DNA of 64,000 nt from Mucilaginibacter gossypii. GTDB taxonomy: Bacteria > Bacteroidota > Bacteroidia > Sphingobacteriales > Sphingobacteriaceae. The position numbers were made by a program, and so were the translations under genes. Where the stretch lies: the NCBI RefSeq assembly GCF_900100945.1, contig NZ_FNCG01000004.1, positions 248,001 through 312,000 on the forward strand. The letters run 5' to 3'. Below, in pieces: positions 9,050-16,530 of this stretch. The number at the start of each line of letters is the position of its first letter. The stretch's first letter is position 1. A model generated the notes under the pieces. That model was not told the DNA's origin and made no database searches. It was given only the letters and a program-made list of their open reading frames with translations.

Positions 9050-10048
9050 ATGAGTTTACCCGCATCGCGAAAAAGAGGACGAAAATATCTCAATACCATA
9101 CCTACTGATGAGGCCGGCTTTGGTAAAATGATTCCCATTTTAAGGGAGTACATGAACAACAAGGCCGAAAATACGCCTAAGAAAACTTTAGGCCCTTTTA
9201 AAACAGATCTATCGGTTTACAGTACTCCGCCCGCATCGGGTTTGCGCATTACCTGGGTTGGTCATTCCAGTATCCTGATTGAGATTGATGGCAAACGCAT
9301 CCTTACCGACCCGGTTTGGAGCGAGCGGGTTTCGTTTTCGCAATCGTTTGGGCCGAAGCGGTTTTTTCAGCCGCCGATAGCTTTGGAAAATCTGCCTCCG
9401 CTGGATGCCGTGATCCAATCGCACGATCATTACGACCATCTGGATAAGGCTACCATTAAGTTTTTTGCGGATAAGAACATCCCTTTTTTCTGTTCGATAG
9501 GAGTAGCGCAATATTTAACCCGCTGGGGAATGGCTGCCAACTTTATCACAGAAATGGATTGGGGCGATAGCGCCATGATCGGTAACGGAATTGTACTTAC
9601 TGCAACGCCCTCACGCCATTTTTCGGGCAGGGGCATTGTTGGGCGGAACGAAACACTGTGGTCGTCGTTCGTAATTAAAGGTCCGCAGCATAATATTTAT
9701 TTTGGTGCCGATTCGGGTTACTCGCCCGAATTTAAGGCGATAGGAGAGGCTTTTGGTCCGTTTGATTTGACTATGCTGGAGATAGGTGCTTACGGAAAAT
9801 TCTGGCCGGACATTCATATGGGGCCTGATAATGCTTCAAATGCCCATCTCGATCTGAAAGGCAAACTGATGATGCCCATCCATTACGGTACGTTTAACCT
9901 GGCCCCGCATGCCTGGTACGAGCCTATTGAATGGCTAACCGCTATGGCAAACCAAAAACACATCGATTTATTTGTACCCAAACCCGGTGAGCCAACCGAA
10001 GTAAAAGGTGCCTGTAATTCTGATTGGTGGAAGGAATATTTATCTTAG
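9050..10048 (+). CDS. MBL-fold metallohydrolase (UlaG/NAPE-PLD-like)
   Basis: The 332-aa protein contains the zinc motif HxHxDH as HDHYDH at residues 125-130. It is preceded by WVGHSSILIEIDGKRILTDPVW and followed by a metal Asp region (FGADSGYSPEF) and a late His (PIHYGTF). The order and spacing match the UlaG/NAPE-PLD branch of metallo-beta-lactamase-fold enzymes, which hydrolyse lactones or phosphodiesters including phospholipid head groups. There is no signal peptide. Substrate not inferable; the gene stands alone. Confidence 0.88.
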   Translation: MSLPASRKRGRKYLNTIPTDEAGFGKMIPILREYMNNKAENTPKKTLGPFKTDLSVYSTPPASGLRITWVGHSSILIEIDGKRILTDPVWSERVSFSQSFGPKRFFQPPIALENLPPLDAVIQSHDHYDHLDKATIKFFADKNIPFFCSIGVAQYLTRWGMAANFITEMDWGDSAMIGNGIVLTATPSRHFSGRGIVGRNETLWSSFVIKGPQHNIYFGADSGYSPEFKAIGEAFGPFDLTMLEIGAYGKFWPDIHMGPDNASNAHLDLKGKLMMPIHYGTFNLAPHAWYEPIEWLTAMANQKHIDLFVPKPGEPTEVKGACNSDWWKEYLS

Positions 10049-10080
10049 AGGGATAAAAAACAATAAAAAGCAATAAAAAA

Positions 10081-10175
10081 CATGTCATTGCGAGCTTAGC
10101 GTGGCAATCGCACGGAGGCAGGTCCCGCCCTGTATAGTATGCGATTGCTTCGTCGTGCCTCCTCGCAATGACATG
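10081..10175. repeat. 95-bp palindromic element, GTCATTGCGAG family, copy 1
   Basis: The ends are inverted: CATGTCATTGCGAG at 10081 and CTCGCAATGACATG ending at 10175. An inner inverted pair reads GGCAATCGCA and TGCGATTGCT. A second copy is at 58166-58279. Size and structure suggest a mobilised REP/MITE-like element with no coding capacity. Confidence 0.8.
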
Positions 10176-10195
10176 GTTATGTAATCGACCATTCT

Positions 10196-10807
10196 ATGTC
10201 CCAACCCTACATATTAGTCATCAACGGTAAGCCGGAAGGCCCTTTTACTATTCCCGAGCTAAAAAGCCGAGGCATTAAACCCGGTGATTTTGTTAAAACC
10301 GAGGATATGGTGGATTACAAGGAAGCCCAGGAAATAGCCGAGCTACGGGAGCTATTTGGCTTCGCCCGGCCTAAATTACTGATGCAATACTACGGCAGTT
10401 TTGACCAGCGCTGGCTGGCCTCGGCACTGGATTGGTTTATCGTGTTTGGCATATTTGTTTTACTGGCAGCAATGGCGGTGTTCCTGTTTATTACAGATAA
10501 GCAGGCGCGGATATACACCTCTATTGGCATCGTTGCTTTTACCCCCATTGGTAAATTAATTTATCATGTGTTGATGGAAAGTTCGGTTAAGCAGGCTACT
10601 TACGGCAAGCAAATGCTCAAAATAAAAGTGGTTGATATGGATGGTAATAGGATTAGTGTTGGTAAAGCCATTGGCCGCAACCTGGCCAAAATATTTTCGG
10701 TATTAACCTTTTTTATCGGCTACCTTATGGCTTTTTTTAATAAACAGCAGCAATGTTTACATGATATGATAGCGGGGACACTGGTAATTAAGGATAGGTT
10801 GGTGTGA
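10196..10807 (+). CDS. RDD-family membrane protein with N-terminal GYF_2-like domain
   Basis: Of the 203 residues, the first 55 resemble a GYF_2 domain (YILVINGKPEGPFTIPELK). A Pro-rich-free linker leads to an RDD domain with three membrane helices starting near SALDWFIVFGIF. The RDD residues are visible as R in FDQRWLASALDWF and the paired Asp positions. RDD proteins of bacteria are poorly understood; some affect ion or osmotic balance. Nothing in the neighbourhood indicates a role. Confidence 0.82.
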   Translation: MSQPYILVINGKPEGPFTIPELKSRGIKPGDFVKTEDMVDYKEAQEIAELRELFGFARPKLLMQYYGSFDQRWLASALDWFIVFGIFVLLAAMAVFLFITDKQARIYTSIGIVAFTPIGKLIYHVLMESSVKQATYGKQMLKIKVVDMDGNRISVGKAIGRNLAKIFSVLTFFIGYLMAFFNKQQQCLHDMIAGTLVIKDRLV

Positions 10808-10855
10808 GTGTTTTGTTTACAGAATTCTGTATATTAGCTATATAATTTAAATCAG

Positions 10856-11038
10856 ATGAAAAAGACGACGGTGCTTGAAACCCTTGATTCATTTGAAGAT
10901 GAGTTTGATACTGAAAAACTGATTGAGCGCCTTTTATTTGTTGAAAAAGTTGAGAAGGGTTTGCAGGACGTTAAAGAAGGCAAGGTAATGGACTATAAGG
11001 ATGTAAAAAGGAAATTCGCAGATAAGTGGAGCAAGTAA
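10856..11038 (+). CDS. small antitoxin-like protein upstream of a ParE/RelE toxin remnant
   Basis: A 60-aa, charged, helical protein (MKKTTVLETLDSFEDEFDTE ...). Its position directly before a ParE/RelE-like reading frame, with a 13-bp overlap, is the usual antitoxin arrangement. The C-terminal half (EGKVMDYKDVKRKFADKWSK) fits the toxin-wrapping tail seen in Bacteroidota antitoxins, often followed by the toxin in this overlap. A DNA-binding motif is not obvious. Confidence 0.6.
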   Translation: MKKTTVLETLDSFEDEFDTEKLIERLLFVEKVEKGLQDVKEGKVMDYKDVKRKFADKWSK

Positions 11039-11325
11039 ACATTGTTATCACTGAATCTGCTTATGACGATTTATTAGATATAGAAACATATATATCGCAA
11101 GATTCTGAGTTAATTGCCAGAAATTTTATCAATAAAATATTTGACAAGATCGATCAGCTTTATAAATATCCTACATCAGGAAAGTTTGTACCAGAGATAG
11201 CAGATAGATCAATCAGGGAATTATAATTAAACAAGTATAGAATCATCTACCAAATAGTTGATGATAAAAATATTAATGTGCTTAGAATTGTACACGGAGC
11301 AAGATTGCTGGATATCGAGCTATGA
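11026..11325 (+). pseudogene. ParE/RelE-type toxin gene broken by an in-frame stop
   Basis: From a GTG at 11026 the frame reads a ParE/RelE fold (VNIVITESAYDDLLDIETYI, then LYKYPTSGKFVPEI, SIREL). It is stopped by TAA at 11224-11226. Downstream in the same frame the remaining core is intact: NKYRIIYQIVDDKNINVLRI, VHGARLL and a natural stop at 11323-11325. The full product would be 99 codons, the usual length. One nonsense codon therefore removes the catalytic C-terminal strands. A sequencing error is the alternative; read-through is unlikely. Confidence 0.7.
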
Positions 11326-11341
11326 AAAACGTTAGTTGATT

Positions 11342-11500
11342 ATGAAATCATTAATTGCACATCCGGAAAATAAAGAGCAATTAGATGCTTTAAAAAAGCT
11401 GTTCAAAGCTTTTAACATTTCATTCGATATTAAAAAGTCAGTAAAAAAACAAAAAGTTGATAAAGTAAAAGATGATTATAGCGAAAGGTCATTTACCTAA
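11342..11500 (+). CDS. small DUF2683-like protein, orphan antitoxin candidate
   Basis: A 52-aa reading frame begins MKSLIAHPENKEQLDALKKL and continues FKAFNISF, then turns Lys-rich. The opening resembles the short DUF2683-type proteins that usually precede RelE/YoeB-like toxins in Bacteroidota. No toxin follows: ispG starts 77 bp later. It sits 16 bp after the broken toxin above, so the segment looks like two decayed toxin-antitoxin units side by side. Confidence 0.5.
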   Translation: MKSLIAHPENKEQLDALKKLFKAFNISFDIKKSVKKQKVDKVKDDYSERSFT

Positions 11501-11549
11501 TCTTTCCCGCCTTTAAACATTACAACTTCCTCCCATCAAACAACTTTCG

Positions 11550-11557
11550 TATTTTTG
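11550..11557 (+). promoter_or_regulatory. -7 promoter box of ispG
   Basis: TATTTTTG matches TAnnTTTG and lies 20 bp before the ATG at 11578, giving a very short leader. No clear -33 element. Confidence 0.4.
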
Positions 11558-11577
11558 TAATCTAATTTCCATCATTG

Positions 11578-13623
11578 ATGAATACTGATGCTGTTAAAGT
11601 GCTGCCCGGCCGTTATTGTAACTCGTTAACCGAATATTCACGCTTTATTACCCGCGAGGTTAATATTGGCGACGTGCCTATGGGCGGGAATAATCCAATC
11701 CGGATCCAAAGCATGACCACTACCGATACCATGGATACCATTGGTACGGTTGAGCAATCAATCCGCATGGTTGATGCGGGTTGCGAGTATGTGCGCATCA
11801 CCGCACCCAGTATCAAAGAGGCCCAAAACCTGGCCGAAATTAAAAAGCAGCTTCGTGCACGGGGCTATACCGTGCCTTTGGTTGCTGATATCCATTTTAC
11901 CCCAAATGCTGCCGAGGTAGCTGCACGTATTGTTGAAAAAGTGCGCGTAAACCCCGGCAACTACGCCGATAAAAAGAAATTCGATCAGATTGATTACACC
12001 GACCTGGAATACCAGGGCGAACTTGAACGCATCTTTCAGAAATTTACGCCGCTTGTAAAAGTTTGTAAAGAATATGGAACCGCTATGCGCATAGGTACCA
12101 ACCATGGTTCACTGAGCGACAGGATTATGAGTCGTTATGGCGATACCCCGCAGGGCATGGTTGAATCGGCCATGGAATTTATGCGGATGTGCGAGCAGCT
12201 CAATTTTTATAACCTCGTAATCTCCATGAAATCGAGCAATCCACAGGTAATGGTACAGGCCTACCGTTTGCTGGTTGAAACCATGGTTGCCGAGGGTATG
12301 AACTATCCGTTGCACTTAGGTGTAACCGAGGCCGGCGATGGCGAAGACGGTCGCATAAAATCTGCCGTGGGCATTGGTACCTTGTTGGAAGACGGCCTTG
12401 GTGATACCGTACGCGTATCCCTTACCGAAGAGCCCGAAGCTGAAGCACCTGTCGCTATTGAACTGGTTCGCCGTTACACTATGAGGGAAAAGGCGAAAGG
12501 CGAAAGGCAAAAGGTAGCTGCGGAAGAAAAAAACCTTTCGCCTTTAACCTTTGACCTTTCACCTTCAAAACATAGCCCCTACGAATACAAAAAACGCGAA
12601 ACCTACGAGGCTAACGCATTTATCGGTGGGCATTTAGTGCCGAGGGTTGTTGTTGATTTATCTAAAAAGAACCTGAAAGATCCGGCTGTGCTGAATGAAG
12701 CGGGATACCTGTATTCGCCGCTGCTGGATAAATACAACATGGCCGAGCAATCGGTTGATTTTGTTTACCTGGCTAATGAATTACCTTCATTTACTTTACC
12801 GGGCAATTTAAAGCAGTTATATAATTATAACACATGGCTTAAACTGGCTGATAAAACCAACTGTCACCCCGTATTCACATTGCAGGAATACATCGGGGAT
12901 GTTGACCGCTCATCAAAACTGAACCTGGTACATTTAAAACCCGCTGATATTGATTCGGAAGATTTCGGCTCAATTCAACTGGATAAATCGCTGGTATTGG
13001 TATTGGAAACAGATGCGCTACATGGCATGGCCGAACAGCGTTCTTTCTTCTTCAAAATGGAAGAACTGGGTTTGGATGTACCGGTGATTGTAAAGAGAAG
13101 CTATTTGTTTGAGTCCGAAAGTGCGGAAGCCCATAGTCCATGGACCATGGACCATGGACAAACTCTTCTCCAACTCTACGCCTCTACTGATCTTGGCGCT
13201 TTATTAGTTGACGGTTTTGGCGATGGTATCTGGATAGATGCACCTGAATTACCTACCAGTGTAATTACTTCTACTGCTTTTGGTATTTTACAGGCTACCC
13301 GGTCAAGGATTTCTAAAACGGAATATATCTCCTGCCCAAGCTGTGGGCGTACCCTGTTCGATCTGATGGTTACTACCCAAATGATCCGCAGTCGTACCAG
13401 TCACCTTAAAGGGTTAAAGATTGGCATCATGGGCTGTATTGTAAATGGTCCCGGTGAAATGGCTGATGCCGATTACGGTTACGTAGGTTCTGGTACTGAT
13501 AAAATTACCCTTTACCGGGGTAAAGAAGCTGTGAAGAAAAACATCAGTTCGGCCAATGCGCTTGATGAGCTAATCAATATCATCAAAGGTGATGGTAACT
13601 GGATAGATGCGGTGCAGGAATAA
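11578..13623 (+). CDS. ispG: (E)-4-hydroxy-3-methylbut-2-enyl-diphosphate synthase
   Basis: IspG (GcpE) converts MEcPP to HMBPP, the penultimate step of the MEP isoprenoid pathway, using a [4Fe-4S] cluster. The protein is 681 aa, the long Bacteroidota/Chlamydia/plant type with an extra middle domain. The N-terminal TIM barrel is clear (IRIQSMTTTDTMDT). The C-terminal cluster ligands are the two Cys of CPSCGRTLFD near residue 586 and the Cys of MGCIVNGPGE near 620. Two segments look foreign: residues about 302-333 (Lys/Glu-rich) and about 516-530 (HSPWTMDHGQ). Both match intergenic repeat families at the DNA level. ATG 11578 is preferred to TTG 11575. Confidence 0.95.
   Translation: MNTDAVKVLPGRYCNSLTEYSRFITREVNIGDVPMGGNNPIRIQSMTTTDTMDTIGTVEQSIRMVDAGCEYVRITAPSIKEAQNLAEIKKQLRARGYTVPLVADIHFTPNAAEVAARIVEKVRVNPGNYADKKKFDQIDYTDLEYQGELERIFQKFTPLVKVCKEYGTAMRIGTNHGSLSDRIMSRYGDTPQGMVESAMEFMRMCEQLNFYNLVISMKSSNPQVMVQAYRLLVETMVAEGMNYPLHLGVTEAGDGEDGRIKSAVGIGTLLEDGLGDTVRVSLTEEPEAEAPVAIELVRRYTMREKAKGERQKVAAEEKNLSPLTFDLSPSKHSPYEYKKRETYEANAFIGGHLVPRVVVDLSKKNLKDPAVLNEAGYLYSPLLDKYNMAEQSVDFVYLANELPSFTLPGNLKQLYNYNTWLKLADKTNCHPVFTLQEYIGDVDRSSKLNLVHLKPADIDSEDFGSIQLDKSLVLVLETDALHGMAEQRSFFFKMEELGLDVPVIVKRSYLFESESAEAHSPWTMDHGQTLLQLYASTDLGALLVDGFGDGIWIDAPELPTSVITSTAFGILQATRSRISKTEYISCPSCGRTLFDLMVTTQMIRSRTSHLKGLKIGIMGCIVNGPGEMADADYGYVGSGTDKITLYRGKEAVKKNISSANALDELINIIKGDGNWIDAVQE
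12484..12573. repeat. palindromic AAAGGYGAAAGG repeat inside ispG
   Basis: Left arm: AAGGCGAAAGGCGAAAGG. Right arm, inverted: CCTTTCGCCTTTAACC followed by TTTGACCTTTCACC. The same words occur between genes at 19345-19382. It encodes a charged, low-complexity stretch of about 30 residues without breaking the frame. Confidence 0.7.
13132..13163. repeat. CCATGGAC-type repeat inside ispG
   Basis: The segment CATAGTCCATGG followed by two ACCATGG units matches the words of intergenic elements at 22854-22926 and 55174-55247. It stays in frame and encodes HSPWTMDHGQ. Confidence 0.6.
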
Positions 13624-13624
13624 T

Positions 13625-13861
13625 TGTCTGAACCGGGATTAAACCGATTTGTCGGATTCAAGGATTTTTAACGTCCCCTGAAATCTCTCCCAGAGGGATT
13701 TCAGGGGACATTCTTTTAGATTACCCACCATTTATCCGGGAAATCCATAAATCCTAAAAATCACGGTTCAGAAACTTTTGCCCCCTCAGGGTCTCTCGCA
13801 GAGGACCCTGAGGGAACGAGAAGCAAGGCAAAAATGACTCAATGACTAATGCCCCAATGAC
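13625..13861. repeat. composite of nested and adjacent palindromic repeats
   Basis: An outer inverted repeat has arms at 13625-13669 (TGTCTGAACCGGGATT ...) and 13736-13775 (... AATCACGGTTCAGA). Inside it lies a separate near-perfect palindrome at 13673-13709 (GTCCCCTGAAATC ... GATTTCAGGGGAC). A copy of the CAGGGTCTC palindrome follows at 13781-13814. Then comes a half-element at 13827-13861 (GCAAAAATGACTCAATGACT) that occurs inverted at 33341-33405. No gene is present; convergent ispG and purD flank the block. Confidence 0.75.
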
Positions 13862-13864
13862 CTC

Positions 13865-15139
13865 TTAAAGAAGGTCAAAGCCAATATCTTTCCTAAAGTA
13901 CATGCCATCATAATAAATCCGGCTTGCATCGGCAGTAGCCTGTTGCAGGGCGCTGAACATATCATCCTGTACGGTAGTAATAGCTAATACACGGCCGCCT
14001 GTGGTTATTACATCATTGCCATCCATTGAAGTGCCTGCGTGGAACACGATCGAGTCGCGCACGTTTTCGGTACCGGTAATCACCTTGTTTTTCAGGTATT
14101 CGCCGGGGTAACCTCCCGCAACCATGACTACGGTGGCCGCTGTTTTAGGGCTGATGATGATCTCTTTTTCGTTCAGGTTCCCTTCGGCAACGCCTAACAG
14201 CAAATCAACAAAGTCCGAATCGATACGGCGCATTACGCTCTCGGTTTCTGGGTCGCCCATACGGCAGTTGTATTCAATAACCCAGGGTTCACCATTGCTG
14301 TTCATCAGGCCAATAAAAATAAAACCTTTATAAGGGATGCCATCTTTCTTCAAACCTTCAATAGTAGGGATGATCACGCGCTCCTCTACCTTTTTCATGT
14401 AAGCAGCGTCGGCAAACGGAACGGGAGAGATAGAGCCCATACCACCGGTATTTAAGCCGGTGTCACCTTCGCCAATACGTTTATAATCTTTAGCCTCGGG
14501 TAAAATTTTATAGCTGTTGCCATCGGTCATCACAAAAACCGATAGTTCAATGCCTGTTAAAAATTGTTCAACAACCACGCGTGAGCTTGCTTCGCCAAAT
14601 TTGGCATCGGCCAGCATCGCAGTAAGTTCGGTTTGTGCTTCCTCTAAAGTAAGGCAGATCAGTACGCCTTTGCCGGCTGCAAGGCCGTCGGCTTTCAATA
14701 CCACCGGTAGTCCGGCGGTAGCTAAATAGGTTAGGCCATCTTGCAGGGTATCTTTGGTGAAAGTTCTATAAGCAGCGGTAGGGATGTTATGTCTCTCCAT
14801 AAACTGCTTGGAAAAATCTTTACTGCCTTCCAGCTGTGCGCCTTCTTGCCGCGGGCCAACAACCGGGATGTTTTTCAATTGCTCATCGGCCAGGAAAAAA
14901 TCATGAACGCCTTTTACCAGGGGCTCTTCGGGGCCAACCAATACCAGGTTGATATCCTCTTTTAAAACAAGTGCTTTAATGCCTTCAAAGTCGGTAACTT
15001 TAATATTTACGTTTGTACCGTATTGGGTGGTGCCGGCATTGCCGGGAGCAATAAAAAGTTTGTCGCAATGAGCGCTTTGGGCTACTTTCCAGGCGAAGGC
15101 ACTTTCCCTTCCGCCCGAACCAAGGATCAGAATGTTCAT
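13865..15139 (-). CDS. purD: phosphoribosylamine-glycine ligase
   Basis: PurD ligates glycine to phosphoribosylamine using ATP, step two of purine synthesis. The 424-aa length is typical. The N-terminal motif MNILILGSGGRESAFAWK is the family hallmark. The ATP-grasp core follows (LPVVLKADGLAAGKGV, then VVEQFLTGIELSVF and EYNCRMGDPETE). Other purine genes in the window (purH, purN) are 35 kb away, so no operon. The family start coincides with the ATG at 15139, only 4 bp from a promoter-like box, which predicts a leaderless or near-leaderless mRNA. Confidence 0.96.
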   Translation of the reverse strand: MNILILGSGGRESAFAWKVAQSAHCDKLFIAPGNAGTTQYGTNVNIKVTDFEGIKALVLKEDINLVLVGPEEPLVKGVHDFFLADEQLKNIPVVGPRQEGAQLEGSKDFSKQFMERHNIPTAAYRTFTKDTLQDGLTYLATAGLPVVLKADGLAAGKGVLICLTLEEAQTELTAMLADAKFGEASSRVVVEQFLTGIELSVFVMTDGNSYKILPEAKDYKRIGEGDTGLNTGGMGSISPVPFADAAYMKKVEERVIIPTIEGLKKDGIPYKGFIFIGLMNSNGEPWVIEYNCRMGDPETESVMRRIDSDFVDLLLGVAEGNLNEKEIIISPKTAATVVMVAGGYPGEYLKNKVITGTENVRDSIVFHAGTSMDGNDVITTGGRVLAITTVQDDMFSALQQATADASRIYYDGMYFRKDIGFDLL

Positions 15140-15143
15140 GCGG

Positions 15144-15151
15144 CAAAGATA
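15144..15151 (-). promoter_or_regulatory. -7 promoter box touching the purD start
   Basis: On the minus strand: TATCTTTG, then CCGC, then the purD ATG. A -7 element here puts the transcription start at or within a few bases of the start codon. Confidence 0.45.
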
Positions 15152-15217
15152 GTTTTTTTAATAAGCCTTTAATACTATATATGAGGCTACTTGTGTTATA
15201 AGTAGTAAATTTACCCC

Positions 15218-15775
15218 ATGGCCCGTAGACTCGAAAAGTTTGAAAAGCTCCCGGTATACCAAAAATCGCAGGAATTATTTGACCTGGCGGATGTAATTGC
15301 CGAATCATTAAAGGAAGACAGCATGAAAGAACATCTGGCCATACAGATGTGCAGTAATGCCGCTCTGATCCAGGCAAAAATTGCCGGCGCCGAAGGTGGT
15401 AGCCTGTATTCGCTGCGGATGCAAAATGCTGTGCTCATTAAACTTGCGGTGCAGGATATGTTTAATGCCGTATCTTTTGCATCAATGGTGAAAATTAATG
15501 AAGAGGACTATGTACAGTTGATGAGGGAAAAGGTAGAGGAGTTTCGCCTGGTTTTTGTAGAATGGATCAGGGGATTTGATAAAAGCTATGATATCCCCGA
15601 CAATTGGGCCATCCGCTTTGACACCAGTACGCCCGAACAGGAAAAGATGGAAGAACTGATGTTTGATGAAGACCGCTTTTTTGGCGAATTTAATGAGGAT
15701 GACGAAGACATGGGCAGCTTCGATGATTTTGACGATGATGAAGAGGATGAGGACAAAAACGACGACGATAAATAA
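15218..15775 (+). CDS. helical protein with acidic C-terminal tail, function unknown
   Basis: The 185-aa product has a helical region (about residues 5-125) whose pattern LPVYQKSQELFDLADVIAES resembles the four-helix-bundle family named after the 23S rRNA intervening-sequence protein. After residue 150 comes an extremely acidic tail (runs of D and E with F/M, ending NDDDK). No enzyme motif or signal peptide is visible. The tail suggests a nucleic-acid-mimicking or protein-binding role, which is inference. It is divergent from purD and convergent with the bacilliredoxin gene. Confidence 0.65.
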   Translation: MARRLEKFEKLPVYQKSQELFDLADVIAESLKEDSMKEHLAIQMCSNAALIQAKIAGAEGGSLYSLRMQNAVLIKLAVQDMFNAVSFASMVKINEEDYVQLMREKVEEFRLVFVEWIRGFDKSYDIPDNWAIRFDTSTPEQEKMEELMFDEDRFFGEFNEDDEDMGSFDDFDDDEEDEDKNDDDK

Positions 15776-15841
15776 AAGCAGAACGACATCGATTTGATTT
15801 CGGATATCTAATTTTTGATTTCGGATTTTGAATAACAAAAC

Positions 15842-15874
15842 AAAAGAGCTGAAGGATTTTCCCTCAGCTCTTTT
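15842..15874. terminator. bidirectional intrinsic terminator
   Basis: AAAAGAGCTGA at 15842 pairs with TCAGCTCTTTT ending at 15874 around an ATTTTCC loop, followed by T-rich sequence on both sides. It separates two convergent genes. Just before it, 15790-15835 carries GATTTCGGAT words of the family expanded at 56100-56300. Confidence 0.75.
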
Positions 15875-15918
15875 ATGTTTTTTAGCTTTCTGCTTTAAGC
15901 CTTCGGCCTTCAGCTCAA

Positions 15919-16332
15919 TTAGCAGTATTGTTCAAACGCGTCAATCAGGTTATCGGCAATCATTTGTGCCGGGCGGCCTTCTATCTGGTAGCGCTCAATT
16001 ATATGCACCAGCTTGCCATCTTTAAACAGCGCCATGGCAGGTGACGATGGCGGGTAAGGCAGCATATAGTTACGCGCGGTATCAACAGCTTCTTTTTCCA
16101 TGCCTGCAAAAACGGTTACCAGTCTATCTGGATGTTTGCCGTTTGCGGCGGCAATTTTTGCAGCTGGGCGTGCGTTTGCCGCAGCACAGCCACATACCGA
16201 GTTAACCATTACAAATACTGTACCTTCGCTTTCAATAGCGTTTTTTACAGCATCGGCATCTTTTAATTCTTCAAAACCAACCCTGGTCAGATCTTCCCGC
16301 ATCGGGGCTACTAAATATTCCGGATACATCAT
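15919..16332 (-). CDS. bacilliredoxin, BrxA/BrxB (YphP/YqiW) family
   Basis: A 137-aa thiol protein that, in Firmicutes, removes bacillithiol from modified proteins. The active site is C-G-C in VNSVCGCAAANARPA, diagnostic of the family. The body (RLVTVFAGMEKEAVDTAR, then YPPSSPAMALFKDGKLVHII) matches throughout. The frame is open to 16416, but a TAnnTTTG box at 16364-16371 lies inside the extension. The start is therefore one of two adjacent ATGs at 16332/16329, giving M(M)YPEYLVAPMREDL. Confidence 0.92.
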   Translation of the reverse strand: MMYPEYLVAPMREDLTRVGFEELKDADAVKNAIESEGTVFVMVNSVCGCAAANARPAAKIAAANGKHPDRLVTVFAGMEKEAVDTARNYMLPYPPSSPAMALFKDGKLVHIIERYQIEGRPAQMIADNLIDAFEQYC

Positions 16333-16363
16333 TTTTTTTTGCTTTACAATAAAATCAGTGTTA

Positions 16364-16371
16364 CAAAAATA
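16364..16371 (-). promoter_or_regulatory. -7 promoter box of the bacilliredoxin gene
   Basis: Minus strand TATTTTTG, about 31 bp upstream of the chosen ATG, an exact TAnnTTTG match. Confidence 0.4.
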
Positions 16372-16530
16372 AGAAATGATACTTGGTTTACGTTTATAAA
16401 AACTCAATAATAACAATTGGTTGACGATTAACGTAGGAGGCTATTTCATTGATAGCCTGTTTACATACATTTAATATTGTTTTATTAACAGTAATTTTTA
16501 ACTTGCATATCCCTAATTATTTTGAATTTG

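Noticed and set aside
10081..10175. tRNA or CRISPR-like repeat.
   Set aside because: One palindrome per locus with no spacers; a distant second copy shows it to be a dispersed element.
12484..12573. A frameshift or sequencing artefact in ispG.
   Set aside because: The frame continues correctly into the [4Fe-4S] domain and the segment is a complete palindrome, so an insertion explains it better.
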